A DNA stretch of 64,000 nucleotides from Deroplatys truncata (lineage: Eukaryota; Arthropoda; Insecta; Mantodea; Mantidae), in NCBI GenBank assembly GCA_030765065.1, contig CM060990.1, forward strand, positions 10,167,501 through 10,231,500, in the 5' to 3' direction. The notes beneath the pieces were generated by a model, which worked only from the letters and a program-made list of their open reading frames with translations, was not told where the DNA came from and ran no database searches. Made by a program: the position numbers and the translations under genes. Shown here piece by piece: positions 47,476 through 59,500 of the stretch (the first letter of the stretch is position 1; the number at the start of each line of letters is the position of its first letter).

Positions 47476-50400
47476 CATATCTATATAACAATAGCCAATC
47501 AAAGAAATGGAGAGTCTTTGCTGGTAGACTTGGCTGTAGATAAAGTTTTACATTGCATTATATGTAATTTCTATTTAAGTAAAACGTTTTTAAGTGGTTC
47601 CTTCACAGGAAGCGTTTGCACCACTCTTCCTCGTTTATACTCACCTCAGAGCAGCTTTTCAAGGGTATCCATAAGCGAAATGTCAAAATGTTGCAGCTTT
47701 TATCTAAATGTTTTAAACGTTCTGTCACATGCTGCTCTACCATAAATGTTTTAAATGCCATGCAGGTATTTTTAATATTTATTAAGAAATAATCTTCATT
47801 TTACTTTTATTATGGTAATTAGTCACATGTTCCACAGATTGAGAAATCGTAATTTTTAAATATAAAAATACTAACATTTTATTTAAATATTAATCCACAA
47901 AAATGGCATATAATTTCCTTCAAAGAATGTTGAACCTTTAAAATTATACTTTTGTAACAATTTATTCTCAGTGCTCAAGTTAATGATGCTATATCTTGTG
48001 GAATATAAAAGTGTAGGAAAAAACATATTCTAGTTTCTTAAGTTCATTCTCTGGAGTTTTGGCTGAAAATTTGAACAAGATTTGTTACAAACTGAATCTT
48101 GTGGAACATTTTTAATGTGCGAAAATGTAAGAAAAGTCAAAGTCCAGTAAAAGGCATTAGAAGCAAACACAGATCGTGTGCTCCTGTGCATCTAAATTTT
48201 CACGTGTTCAAACTTTAAAGGGCTATTACAGCAAAAGTTATAGTACGTAGTTAATGGTTCAACTAATTTCAGCTCTGGGCACCCTTAAAGGAACGGCCTT
48301 GTTAGCCACTCGCCTACCTATATAGTCCATCTCCTAGAAAAAGATCGGGTTTGTGTGATACGAGGTCGAAGGGATAGCCACTGGCATGACAGATGTACTA
48401 GATCACATACTTGCACTTATTGTGCGAAACTGTCTGACTTTACAAATAAAGATGCAAAGTAACTGTTCAGTTTCTCTTAAACTTTTCACGGCATCGGCGC
48501 GTGTTGATTTTCAAAGATATTACAGCAAGATACGTGATGCAGTTCCGGCACAAATTAATTCTTACGGTGTATCTAGCGCTCGGAGAAAAAAATGTTACCA
48601 AAACAACTTCTTTTGTTTCAGTATATCATGCAAAATCACTCTCTATGCTATGCACTGTCCTGAGCGGCACCTAAATAACCGATAGCTGATAAGAGTAGGC
48701 ATTGAGTCGCGTGTCTGTAAGAAACTCAGTTACTCTTCTGAGCTGGATTGGCAGCACAACCCAGCTCCTAAAATGAACAGAATTCTTCCAGCCAGGGTAT
48801 TTTAGACTTGAGACGTATACAAGTAAATATTGCAGTATGTTAGCAACGGGTTTTTAAAACTTACATGTTGATGTGTTTTGCGAAATAGTAGTATATCATT
48901 TATAAGAAATGTTAACTACAAATAAATGTTTACATGTAAACTATACTTAAGAGGCGTATCGCCCCCTTATGATAATTATATTTGATTTAGCGGATCTTCG
49001 CGCGTCTAAACTCACGTCCAGATATTATCTTTAGTGTTCCATTGTTCCCTTAAAAAGCCATATTTTCTGATACATTACCTTTGTTGTGGCCCTCAAGGAT
49101 TTGACCCATATACTGACTAATCAACTGTTTAAATCAATCAAGGTATTGTGCTCACTTATCATTAATTTTGTGTTAATTTTCTAAATTGCCCCCAACCAGA
49201 GTAGCGTACGTTTATTGCATGATTTAATTTGGTGCCAACTTCGACGAGAAGTAAAACTCGGGATATTAAATATTTCAAGAAACTTTTGATATACATTCCT
49301 CGCTGAATCCTCCTCTTCTTCACAGTCATTCCGTCAAAGAGTTCTTTAATAATGAAATGCTTTGCTTCCGTGAAGAATTTTGCTGCTGTCATTGCGCCCT
49401 GGAATTTGGATCCGTTGTTCCTTGTAAATTGCAGGAGATTTCTCGGAGGGGCTCTGTTGTGTAAGGAACACGCTCAAATTAATCTTTGGGTACGTACCGC
49501 ATCTAGTTAAAAGCAAATTGCGTTTCCTTCAAAACCCCTTCCCCGTGTAGAATGTGGAGTCCTGTTCACGCTTAGCTGGGGTCGGAAAATCAGTCAAGGA
49601 AGAAGATTGCGCTCCAAGTGTATTCTCCGAATTTGGAAAAACACAGTGAGATCAGATACAGGAAATATTTTATATATGTTAGGCGGAGGGGATGCAACAT
49701 ATTGATTTAGTGAAATAAGAATAAATGTTTCCACTGCAATGAGGAGCGAGAGGTAGACGAAGGGGGAGAGAAAGAGAATAGGGTTTTGCAGCACCACCCT
49801 CGACACAAACAATGCTGGTATGATTATCAGAAGTACGGTAAAAAGTTCTAGATGTAATACAAACATACATTCGGAATAGCTACTGTATGACTTTAGACAG
49901 TTATTCAAATGTCAGAAATGAGACAAGGAATTAGTGCAAAATGTAAATCTCAAAACAGACTCGAAGTTCAATTAAGTAAGTAATTTCTATTTAGTCCATA
50001 GCTTACTATGCCCTTTATAAATGTTTGTAATTATGTCTTAGTTATATAACATATTTATTGCAAACCCTTATCACATATCAGCAGTTTGTATTTAAAGCTT
50101 TAGAAAAAATAGCAAGTAGAACGCGATTTTAAGTTATCTGGGCTAATTGATAGGCAGCAGCTTTCATGTATTTATGCCCTGAACTTTAGCACTGAAACGT
50201 GTAGGAAGCCATATTTTCAAGACAGTTGATTAAACAGCTTTGAGCGCTTCCTAAGCGTCCTACGTAGTATATGTGCTACAGAATATTTGAAATTCGCATT
50301 ACCACGAATTTACTTGGAGTAAGTGCATATTAATGCAGGTTCTGCTTCAGATTGTAGCTATAGGATCGTACATGTAACCACATGCTTGGGAGGTACAATT

Positions 50401-50781
50401 AATGTAGAATAACAAAAACATACTCTCGCTATTAAAGTAAATTCTTTACCATAATATTTGTAGGCGCAACATTTCCTTCTTTCCACAGTATACAGACTGT
50501 TGGCGAACTAAGTAAACATTTCTCTGTGATGTTATGTAACTTCCACTAGAGTATTTTGATATAAGCAATCATGTGTTGCAATTGCAACGCTATGGGCCCA
50601 AATTAAGAACATGCAGGACGGTTTCGGCCTACATTGACGCTACAAGTTGCATGGAAATCATAGCTATTGGATTTTGAGGGCAGTATTTTATATCACAACA
50701 CTGTGAATGCCAGAGTGATTGTAGTGTAAATTAGCATTATTGTATGACAATGATTTTTAGATGTTTGTTAGCCATAAGCAT
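47476..50781. other. no recognisable feature
   Basis: AT-rich sequence of 3.3 kb. Short open frames (47518-47745, 48386-48685, 49162-49392 minus, 49594-49908 minus) have no recognisable motif. No repeat structure found by eye. Confidence 0.5.
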
Positions 50782-51391
50782 TGTTAGGAAATAAGTTTAC
50801 ACGGCCTCACTGAAACTGACAATAGAAGTGGGTAACAATGAATCGATGGGGTGAGTTGTTTATCACTAAGAAGAGACAAACAAATGACGTCAGGGTAGCG
50901 TGCCTTTCTTTAGAAATGGAGGGAATATCTTCCCTTGAGCACATGTATTAGTAATTGTGATTGGCTGACCAAACAGACGCTAATGTTGGCGCGATTTGGT
51001 ATCCAATAGTAACTCTATTATAATGTTTAGGCATTTCGAGGTGAAGGAGTATATATTCTCGAGCTATAAGCATGTTTAACACAGTTCTAAAGAATTATTC
51101 GCGAGCTACACATCACGCAATTCTATGGAATCATTCACGAGGTATACGTCGTGCAGTCTTGAAGAATCTATCGTGAAGTGCACATCATACAGTTTCGAAG
51201 AATCTCTCGCGTCGTAAAGTTAGTTACAAAATGTGAAGTACGCGGCAACTAATACGACAGTAATTACATTCGGAAATATAACTGTTTCAGTCAGGCGTGT
51301 ATAAAGATTAAAGATGTGAACTATTAATAAAGTGTGACGGCAATAAAAGTGTGAAAATAAATTCTTTTGTCAGTGTTATCTTTTAGTAACA
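50782..51391 (+). mobile_element. LTR-like segment (possible solo LTR)
   Basis: It begins TGTTAG and ends TAACA, an inverted LTR-type terminus, with a TATA-like GTATATATTC at about 51047, a short tandem repeat after it (51078-51210) and AATAAA-type signals (AATAAAGTG, AATAAAAGTG, AATAAATTC) near 51330-51365. The flanking bases do not form a target duplication, so the boundaries may be wrong. A CRE-like TGACGTCA lies at 50885-50892. Confidence 0.4.
51078..51210. repeat. 36-bp tandem repeat, about 3.5 copies
   Basis: Units share (T)TCTAAAGAAT / TTCTATGGAAT / TCTTGAAGAAT / TTTCGAAGAAT followed by CGCGAGxTACACATCACGCA-like endings, with period 35-36 bp. Confidence 0.85.
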
Positions 51392-52227
51392 ACTTCTTTC
51401 CGTTTACACGCCCTGCTCAGAGATATTTGCTCGACTGAGTAATAATAGCTACCGGAGGACAAAGCACCCAAATCTTAAAATAATAAAACAATAACAAGTG
51501 CCAAGCAACTAAAATAACACGAGCCGATTACTGCGACAATTTCTTCCATTTGCAACACGTAAAATCACCCGTTTCCTGTGAACAGAGGCAAAGATTATAG
51601 CGGGAACGTGGTAGCCGGCGCATTCATTAGACTGATAAGATGTGTGGAGCTGTGAGTGACAGCCATAATTGTAAAACTTAATACACTGTAACAGGGTTAG
51701 TATTTCTTATTGCGGTTGCAATGAACATCTTCATTGCACTTTAATTCTGAGTTACTGTAAAAGTGAACCTCTGATCCATGAATGCACCACATCACAATGC
51801 TATCCTGGACGTGCGGACACTGTGTGGAAAATATAAATAAACCAGTAAACGCACATTTATATCATTTGGTGCTCTGTAGAGAATTTTTAGGAGGCGCGGT
51901 TTCTAACATTTCAGTTATAAGGCACATTGCAATAAATGTAACATAATTTATAGAAATTGGCGAAAGTTCTGCATTGGACACAGAAGAATAACGCATGTCT
52001 ATTTCAGACATTTCTGTTCATATTCTGAGTTTGATGCATCTTTCTTGACAGTAGCGAAATTCCTGGTTATGATTATTTGAATATACAACACAGCAGAACC
52101 TATGTGCGTACAACAAGCATTATAAAAGTAATTCTGATACTAAAATGTCATTCAGCTATGCTTGTGCAATTTTCGAATGTTACAGCTATCAGGAAATGGA
52201 GGAGGATTTCGGCACTTAAGTGTGCAG
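51392..52227. other. no recognisable feature
   Basis: No coding motif. The stretch shows nothing assignable. Confidence 0.5.
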
Positions 52228-52480
52228 TCGCATATTGTGCTTCTGGCAACCTCCAGGAAGAATGGCTGAAGTAAAGGACACAGAGGACGAACAGATCCTG
52301 GGTGACAGGCTCCGACACAGTCGCCTATTGTGCTTCTGGCAACCTCCAGGAGGAATGGCTGAAGTAAAGGACACAGAGGACGAACAGATCCTGGGTGACA
52401 GGCTCCGACACAGTCGCCTATTGTGCTTTTGGCAACCTTCAGGAGGAAGAGGCGAGGCGAAGGACACAAACTAGGTCTCT
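52228..52480 (+). repeat. 93-bp tandem repeat with all-frame openness (31-residue repeat)
   Basis: About 2.6 units starting at 52228, 52321 and 52414. Because 93 is divisible by three, the plus-strand frame 52220-52474 encodes repeats of LLCFWQPPGGMAEVKDTEDE-QILGDRLRHSR. Two minus-strand frames are also open across it. A related non-repeated sequence at 58255-58330 (GTGCTTCTGCCAGTGACCCC...GACCAGATCCAGATGAC) suggests the unit came from a dispersed element, possibly an LTR retrotransposon, and was locally amplified. Confidence 0.8.
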
Positions 52481-52609
52481 AACGTCTCCAAATATTGCAT
52501 CCTGACGCTAGCGGGACCTCCACAGGCTACCTCTCCCCGCGAATACTCTCAAAACACCGACGCCAGGGCAGACAGTTCCACGAAGTAAATTAAATAGCCA
52601 TACCCCTTA

Positions 52610-52837
52610 CCCGGTGTCCACTTTCTTGATTCTTCGATCCTGAGATATGATAGTAAAATAAAATAACAACAAATGGGGTACAGAGAAATACGCGGCATTA
52701 TATAATCGTACCCAGCATTCCCCTACCAACCAGGGAAAAACTTGAAAAAACTCAAAATAACAGCAGCCGGCCCAAAGAAAATCGAACCCAAGACCTTCCG
52801 AATGCGAGACTCACAGGTTACCGCGGAGCCATCTCGT
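52610..52837 (-). mobile_element. probable tRNA-derived SINE, family 3
   Basis: On the minus strand, AACGAGATGGCTCCGCGGTA is an A-box-like head, GGGTTCGATTTTC (about 52780-52792) a B box, followed by a body with GGGCCGGCTGCTG, TTCCCTGGTTGG and GGGAATGCTGGGTACG, ending in an AT-rich GTTATTTTATTTTACTAT part. No other copy exists in the window to confirm it, and no target duplication is visible. Confidence 0.5.
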
Positions 52838-54978
52838 TCGCTATCAGTTTTCGGATAAAGGAAGTGTAAATGTTTTTTCCATAAGACACCTTGAACAGCT
52901 AGGTAGAGCTGAAATCCAGTAAACATGAGTTGATCGAGACTGAATTCATCGGCGCTGACGCAGCAGAACACATTCCCAGAAAAAACCAAGGAAGTATGGT
53001 TTTGCCTTGCTAGTTTTGTAGCACTGTGTGAGGTTGGTATAATACATGTCAATCATTAATGTTGTTGGTTGAAACTATGTTTCACTTCTTCCTTGTTTTC
53101 TAACAATGAACCGTGATTTCATACTGTAGAACAAGTAATAAGCATGTAGTTTACATGGCACAATCCCTTACGCAACTGCTGGCGACACAAGTTCTACAGC
53201 AGCCATCTCGCGAAGGAGCGACTGAGTCAGGGGGGTCTCTTCCCGCATCGTTTTCGCTTGTACTGCTTTCGGTCCGCCTGCTGCATGACGTCATCGAGAG
53301 TGAAGTTTTAGCTAGCCAGTATTCTGCACCGTACTTTTCGGCATGAAAGTTCGTATAATATTCTCGTTATACGATCTGTTTCGACCCTATACTACTTGAA
53401 ACAAAATCGCATATATAACTAGACTTAGTCTTGGAAATAATAAACACAAACCTGTCTTTTCACAGCTAAATACCCAACTAGCGCCAATTTCATTTCTCCT
53501 TGAAATATTCACTAAAACGCTGTCGATATATGAAATTTGGTCTTGAGGGATGACTTACAGCATACATGTTATTCAAAGAAAGAGAGATATGTAGATATAA
53601 AGCAGATATTTGCTATATTAAGGTTGTTCAGAAGCTTTAAGTTGCAAGCTTTAAAACCATTTTCTTAGTTTATGCTATTGATTGACTTTAATTATATTAT
53701 GTTAAAGAAAACCGATAACACATTATTCGGCCAATTTTAGCAACGAAAATAAAATACGTTATACGCTATATAAAATTCAACGTTATACACTATCGGGTCT
53801 TAAACTTTGATTCGAAATTAAATTGTATTGTTTGTTTATGGATTGTGAAAAACGCAGCTTAATGAGAGAAACTGTATGTTGATCATGCTATTATGTAATG
53901 TGATTTAAACATAGCAGTTTTAAAAGTCATGATAGCTGAAAACTTGATATATGTGCATGTTTTCCGAGGCTTTTTTTTTTCGCGTCTAGGTAAAAGCATG
54001 AATAATCGACGTGCATATTTAAAATAATTTTTTTAAAAAGAATTTTATTAATATAACTATTTTGGCAGAAGAGAGTAACTCCACAAAATGAATTAAATTC
54101 ACATAAGATTCGACTACTTGAAGTAGATAATGGACACATGCTGAAAAACAGTTATCTGCACAGCAAGTCTTGCAAATATCCTCCAATTTTCAAATAAACC
54201 GAATTTACAGAGTAGTGTACATTCGAATGATGTGTTCAGAATTTGGATATTTTGGCTTCATTATTTAGGCTGAGAATGTGCTTATATAAACCTAGTTTCT
54301 TAATTATTTCTAGTATAAAGATGTTTTAATTTTTTAATTAATGAATAATTAATTGTACATAGTTCCCATTTAATCCTTCCTACTTGAAAGAGTAAGAACA
54401 AGGATGCGTCTAGCCTTAATATTTTGGAGATATTAATTTTAGAACAACCTTTCCTGTATGCTTTAGTATACGCTCGCAACCAATACCCTTAGAAGCACAC
54501 AAATGTAATTCTTTCACCCACGGGAAAGTGGGTGTTGTTAAAAGGAGGTGTATTAGTGTATTGCACTGGCGATCATTGAAACATATTACACTGATCTTTT
54601 TAAAAGGAGGTAGATCTAAGGAACTTGCCAATTGTAATTAGGTGCCTATATTATTTAGTATTTATGCAAGGAAAGTGCAATAACTTACTCGTATCTTAGT
54701 TTTCGTTATTTTGTATAAAACATGGACACATTTCACGCCAAACTGGCAGGAGAGGCTTTACGATACAAATCAATATTATGTGAGCAAATACAGAGGAGAT
54801 GAACGTAAATACATAAGAGAAAATGTCAGAGCGGTGTTTTATAAGCAGGGCGCGGATTTTGATGACTAATTTTTTTTTAAAATGACTACATTTGTTTCAA
54901 AATGACTTTGTAATTACAAAAAATTATCTAAAATGAGATTTATTTGATTTACTAAAATTAGTGTACAGAAAGTTATAA

Positions 54979-55012
<34 letters not shown>
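54979..55012. repeat. (AT)n microsatellite
   Basis: About 16 AT units. Confidence 0.95.
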
Positions 55013-55014
<2 letters not shown>

Positions 55015-55060
55015 ATATAACTCCTATACAAGAAGAAAAAATAAGTAAAAGAGCAGTGAA

Positions 55061-55178
55061 AATGTTCTTGTTCAAAGAATCTGAAAAGAAAAGAAGATTT
55101 TCTTACTTTCCTTTTCAGATTCTTCAAACAAGTAAGAACATTATTTTCTTTGCTTTTCAGATTCTCCAAACAAGAACA
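55061..55178. repeat. inverted repeat with a third, direct copy
   Basis: ATGTTCTTGTTCAAAGAATC then TGAAAAGAAAAG (55063-55095) pairs with CTTTCCTTTTCAGATTCTTC then AAACAAGTAAGAACAT (about 55108-55141). The second arm is repeated again at about 55150-55178 (CTTTGCTTTTCAGATTCTCC then AAACAAGAACAT). It would form a long hairpin if transcribed. Confidence 0.8.
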
Positions 55179-55608
55179 TAGAACAAATATATTTTCAATT
55201 AATTTTCTAACTTATTGTGTTTTTAAACAGGTCTTACAAAAGTGTAGTATTAACTCTTTTGAGAACTCAGAATATGCAATGTTTATTGCAAATGAAGAGT
55301 ATTTCACAGTCCATGTCATACATAAATAAGAGCAATACGCACTTATTAAGCAAAAAAGGGAAAACTGACCTCCTCATCCCTAATTTTGAGCATGAATTCA
55401 TAACAGTAGTTATACCTGTTTCCCTGACAATAACCATCTCTCCACCCACCCTCTCTCTTTCCAGACCAACCAATAATCTTTATATACTCTATACTTATGC
55501 AAGGAAGTTACCAAATAAAGCGGCAAAGGACAAAGAAATTACAAATTAATGATGTAATATCGAAAAAAACATTATCCAAAATAGAAAACTTGAAACTACC
55601 AAAATGAC

Positions 55609-55611
<3 letters not shown>

Positions 55612-55641
<30 letters not shown>
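55612..55641. repeat. (TA)n microsatellite
   Basis: About 15 TA units. Confidence 0.95.
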
Positions 55642-55643
<2 letters not shown>

Positions 55644-56267
55644 CTTAATATGGACCCGTGATAAGGATTTATGTACACTTAAGCAATACCTTTATTGCAA
55701 GAATTAAAAGATGGCATGTCATCTGAATCCGGATCATGTTTATATGATACTTCGTCTTCAAATAGCTTCTGCTCACAATAATATACTGTTTAATACGCAT
55801 TCCTGAGGAATATAAAGAACTTACTTTTTGGCAGGTAGGCCGACTCATAACATGAAAACAGATGTAATGCGGGCCAAAGGTATTGTTCCCTGAAAATGGC
55901 AAGCTTTTCCAGGTATATAATCCTTTACAGAACCACAGTGAACGGAAAAAGGTTGTTAAACTTTGGCTGTAAGAGCAAACAGCATTTCCGTTGAAATAAT
56001 TATGCCGCTCAACTGCGTAAAAGGCAACAGATATTAATCTGAGCTTCTCTTCGCTTTAAAAGTCACGTACAATTATCCTACTTTATCTCGCTATGTTGGC
56101 GGAAACTTCACAACTTAACAACAGATGTACGAGAGTACATTGTTCCTTATCACTCAGTCATATACCCCCCCACTTCAACAAATAAGTTGCACACACATAT
56201 TTAAACTAGAATCTTGAGTATAGATTCAGTTTTCTCTGCTTTGGTGAAGTGTTTAAGTCGGTGTGCA

Positions 56268-56597
56268 ATGAGTAAGAACGTTAAGAGTAGAATGTATTGT
56301 CCGTAATTACGGTTTTAAAACGATTGGTGTGAATTATCACACATTTCCAAAAAAAATGAGCAATTAAAGCGCGGGTGGGTGTCTCGCTGTAAGCGTACTG
56401 ACAAATTTAACGCTGATAATTCACGTGTATGTTCAGTGCACTTTCTTCCTAGTAACTATAAACGGGATTTGAAGAGTGAACTTTTAGGTTTGCCGGTTAA
56501 GAAAATTCTGCTCCCAGATGCAGTTCCGTAGCAGTTCATTCCCGATTGGCATGGATATGCACTTAGTGAAGGTCCAAGTACAAGTGGAATGTTGCAG
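56268..56597 (+). pseudogene. THAP-domain exon, broken
   Basis: From ATG 56268 the start is MSKNVKSRMYC. After a frame change come 'NYGFKTIGVNYHTFP' and, after an indel in the A8 run at 56350, 'RGWVSRCKRTDKFNADNSRV', then 'CSVHFLPSNYKRD'. These are the C...W...C-x2-H-F elements of a THAP zinc finger (about 90 residues, DNA binding), followed by 'LLPDAVP', the usual end of the domain. A TAG follows at about 56530. The frame then reads 'GPSTSGMLQ' up to a good splice donor CAG|GTATGT at 56597/56598. This looks like exon 1 of a THAP protein or of a P-element-type transposase. Two frame breaks and a stop make it a pseudogene. The rest was not found. Confidence 0.72.
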
Positions 56598-56607
56598 GTA
56601 TGTCTTT

Positions 56608-57259
56608 TTCATTTTTACATCCTGTAACAGAATAATGCATTCTGGAATTATTGTTTTCATTTCTTACGGTAAAAAAATACACCAGCATATCCATTTAGCG
56701 AATTCCTTTAGAGTAGTTGTAAATTTTCCTTTAGTACTAAAGTAATGTATGTTTGAATCTCTTGTAACGCCTACAGTTTACGTTGAAGTCCTGGATGTGT
56801 TCCAGTAGTTTTGTTTATACGTAAATATATCACTAATGTAATGCAGTTTCCATTCGTTTTGCTTTATGTCTAGCCCACAATGTTTGTAGAATGCCCTGAA
56901 ATAGTATACCTTTTAAAAAAACTGGAAGAAGTGCTAATAATAAACAATTGGGAGTTAATCGGGAGGAATTTAGTGTGTTCACTGCGCTGTGTTTGTATTC
57001 CGCGCGCTCGTCTTCACTCTCACTTACGTCACAGGCGGGCAGCCAATGGCAGCTCCCACCCCGGAGTGGCTCACCTTAGTTATCTAGCCGCATTGCGACT
57101 GAGTCCCTTACGTTAACGTTTTGGGCAACAGCAGCAGAGATGAACCAGTCTGCATGAAAACTAAACTCCTAACATTGATGCAGGTTATGAAAGTATTGCT
57201 AACACTAACTGTAGAGGGAGGTTTGATTTCTTCACCGATGTCGTTCCTCAATACTATAT
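56608..57259. other. unassigned; short promoter-like GC-rich patch
   Basis: At 56995-57075 a GC-richer patch carries TTACGTCA (CRE-like) and GCCAATGG (CCAAT box). No TATA or initiator follows convincingly. Otherwise nothing is recognised. Confidence 0.35.
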
Positions 57260-57690
57260 TGTGACGCAGTTACGGGCCTCAGTTATCGGCAGATGGCGCA
57301 GACGGAATAGCGCTTCTCACACAGCGTAAACACAAGAAGAGTTATGGAGAGATAACGGGATTTTTCTGGAACTTTCTATCTCCCCGCCTCCAGAATATTC
57401 CTGAAGTCTCTCGAAAAAGCCCAGCGGCTATCTATATAAGAGAGGGCACTCGGAGATAGTAGGGAGTTTAGTGAGTTCGTTTCTGGTGCGACATAAAGTG
57501 CAGATTATTCAGTGCGTTCTCCGAGTGAGGTTAGGACGATAGTTGTGACGTACAGCGAGTGCCGCTTCCGCAAGGGCTTATAGAGCTCTTGTGTTCGACT
57601 CCCCAGCGAGTGAAGCGGCAGGAAGAAGAGCCTGCTTCGGGCGTATTTCATTACGCCTCTACGTCGTGAAGAAAAATGAGGTGACAGGAA
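57260..57690 (+). promoter_or_regulatory. promoter-like repeat family with heat-shock elements, copy 3
   Basis: It starts TGTGACGCAG and shares TATCGGCAGAT, CACAGCGTAAACAC, TTGTGTTCGACTCCCCAGCG and ACGTCGTGAAGAAAAATGAG with copy 1. It has two heat-shock arrays: TTC-tg-GAA-ct-TTC (57364-57376) and GAA-ta-TTC-ct-GAA-gt-CTC-tc-GAA (57393-57415, five units with one mismatch). TATATAAG follows at 57433-57440 and TTAGTG about 34 bp later, the position of TCAGTG in copy 1. No heat-shock gene follows. It is probably a solo LTR, but no target duplication is visible. Confidence 0.62.
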
Positions 57691-58194
57691 AAATTGAATT
57701 AGATCACAATAGTGAAGTGACAGCGAAAACTGACAAAGTCACAATATTGTTTGTTCTCTGCTATATGATTAAACAGCAGGATAGATTTAATGAACTCTGT
57801 GAGAATGTGAAGCTCTGCTTTCTGTTAAACTGCTATCACATAAAAACAGTTTTGTTACCTACGTGGAAAATTCCAATAGATTTTAATCCACTCGTGTACA
57901 TGACGTAATACTAATTTCTTGTATTAGTAATTAACAGAACTCATCATTGGAGTATTTCCCCAGCGGTAATGCGTAACATACAAATTGGTTTTTGGTCTAT
58001 AACGTTATGGTGTAACATAAAGAATAATATGCACTGCGTCAGTATATACCATCAAATGTACTGAATCCCAGAACTTACGTCGAAACATTGTTCACAGCTT
58101 ATATCCCTTTCAATAGGCCATTTTAATTTTAGTGCTTGCTATTTTAATGGCATAACTTCATTTAATTTTATTTTTGTTCCACAGTGGATACTAT
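57691..58194. other. no recognisable feature
   Basis: The start of this stretch may still belong to the preceding repeat. Nothing else is assignable. Confidence 0.45.
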
Positions 58195-58530
58195 GGTAGG
58201 CAAAGGCACGAACGAAGGGGGTCCCCGAAACCGGAAGTAGAGCACGCAGGCCCCTTGTGCTTCTGCCAGTGACCCCCGGGAGGGAGGGCGAGGGGAGAGA
58301 CCCTAAGGGCGACCAGATCCAGATGACGAGGTCCCCAATGACGTCGCCCGGTCTGCCCACAAGTCACCGAACCTCCGGCAGTCTCCCCGGGGCGGAGCCC
58401 ACTCGGAGGAGAAACCTCTACAGAACGCCCAGCCGAACATCATCGCTTCATCCTACAACCCTACAGGTAGAAGATGGACCGCCTCAGCATTCGCCTTTCG
58501 ACCAGGGGAAACCACGAAAAACCCATGGGC
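58195..58530 (+). repeat. GC-rich dispersed-element fragment related to the 93-bp repeat
   Basis: A sharply GC-rich island with CCCCCGGGAGGGAGGGCGAG and GACCAGATCCAGATGAC, partly matching the 93-bp unit at 52228-52480 (shared GTGCTTCTG, CCxGGAGG and GACxAGATCC words). A 92-codon frame (58257-58535) rich in Pro, Ser, Thr and Arg may be only a by-product of composition. Probably part of a retrotransposon; family unknown. Confidence 0.4.
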
Positions 58531-59500
58531 GCTAAGTTATTACTATTGTTGGATTCAGTAAAACATTCACGTGTGGGCTCCATGATGTAATTGCTAATTA
58601 CAAGAGTACATTTGTTTCGGATGTGTGCTATTAAGGCATTTATGAACTGAAATACGTTGAAAGACAGTAGTCCTTGCAAAGATAAAGAATATGGTTAATT
58701 CTAATGCTTTCCCAAGATTGGAGATTACTCGCGTCAGTTGTGGGCCGATTCAATAAGAAAACTGAATCTAAGAAGCAATTTTCCCCTCAAAGGAAGAATA
58801 GATATGGATAAAAGTTAATTTCTCCCATCAAATAAAGAACTACGCTTCCAAAAGTTTGGTGAAAATCGAGACTTGCTACTGCAAACAAATTAAAGGACAA
58901 CCGTATCGCTGCACCTGTGTAAGCACACAGTACCATCGCTCTCTTCTCAGGAAACCGAACAAGTTTTAGGCAGAAATGTGTGTGATGATCGATGTGAGAA
59001 GAGTAGGGTGTAGTAGAATGATCAGCTCAGGTAGGGGATGATCGTTAAATTTCTTTCGCGTGTTCAACGAAGTGTGAAATTAGATGCATGTAAATGTCAG
59101 CAGGGATGATGTATTTGGGGACAAAGAGATGCCATTACGGAAACACAGATATGTCCCCCTCTTCACTGTCTCGAGATTTATCTTCTTAGTGAAGCAAACG
59201 CGTTCCTTCCATCAAATATACGACCAGCATTTCTTTTTAACTCGTTCGTAAACACTGAGGCGGAGGAAAGATGTTCCGTGGACATTTCATTGCTTACTAC
59301 GTCATAGTTTGCTTTAACGGAAGGTGGTGATTTATTTGTGTTATTTGGAGCTTTTCTCCAGTACACTCTTTCTTCTACTCTTCTCGGAAGAATTTTATTT
59401 CTTGCTATCTAGGTAAACTTTCTAGAATATACATCACTGTAGCGAAATTATTATTATTGTTATTATCATCATAAGCTATTCTTCTTATTATTATTACTAT
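58531..59500. other. no recognisable feature
   Basis: AT-rich sequence without motifs; ends in a short imperfect (TTA)n stretch before the LTR. Confidence 0.5.

Larger units (their letters stand above)
52840..56267. other. AT-rich sequence with microsatellites; no gene
   Basis: It contains (AT)n tracts at 54979-55012 and 55612-55641 and an inverted-repeat cluster at 55061-55178. No coding motif is recognised; open frames such as 53113-53346 and 55217-55549 look like chance. Confidence 0.55.

Noticed and set aside
49594..49908. 104-codon minus-strand frame with hydrophobic segments
   Set aside because: No family motif, overlapping second open frame, and no neighbouring exon or promoter signal.
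58257..58535. 92-codon Pro/Ser/Arg-rich frame
   Set aside because: Explained by a GC-rich island with few stops; no motif and another frame is open on the minus strand.
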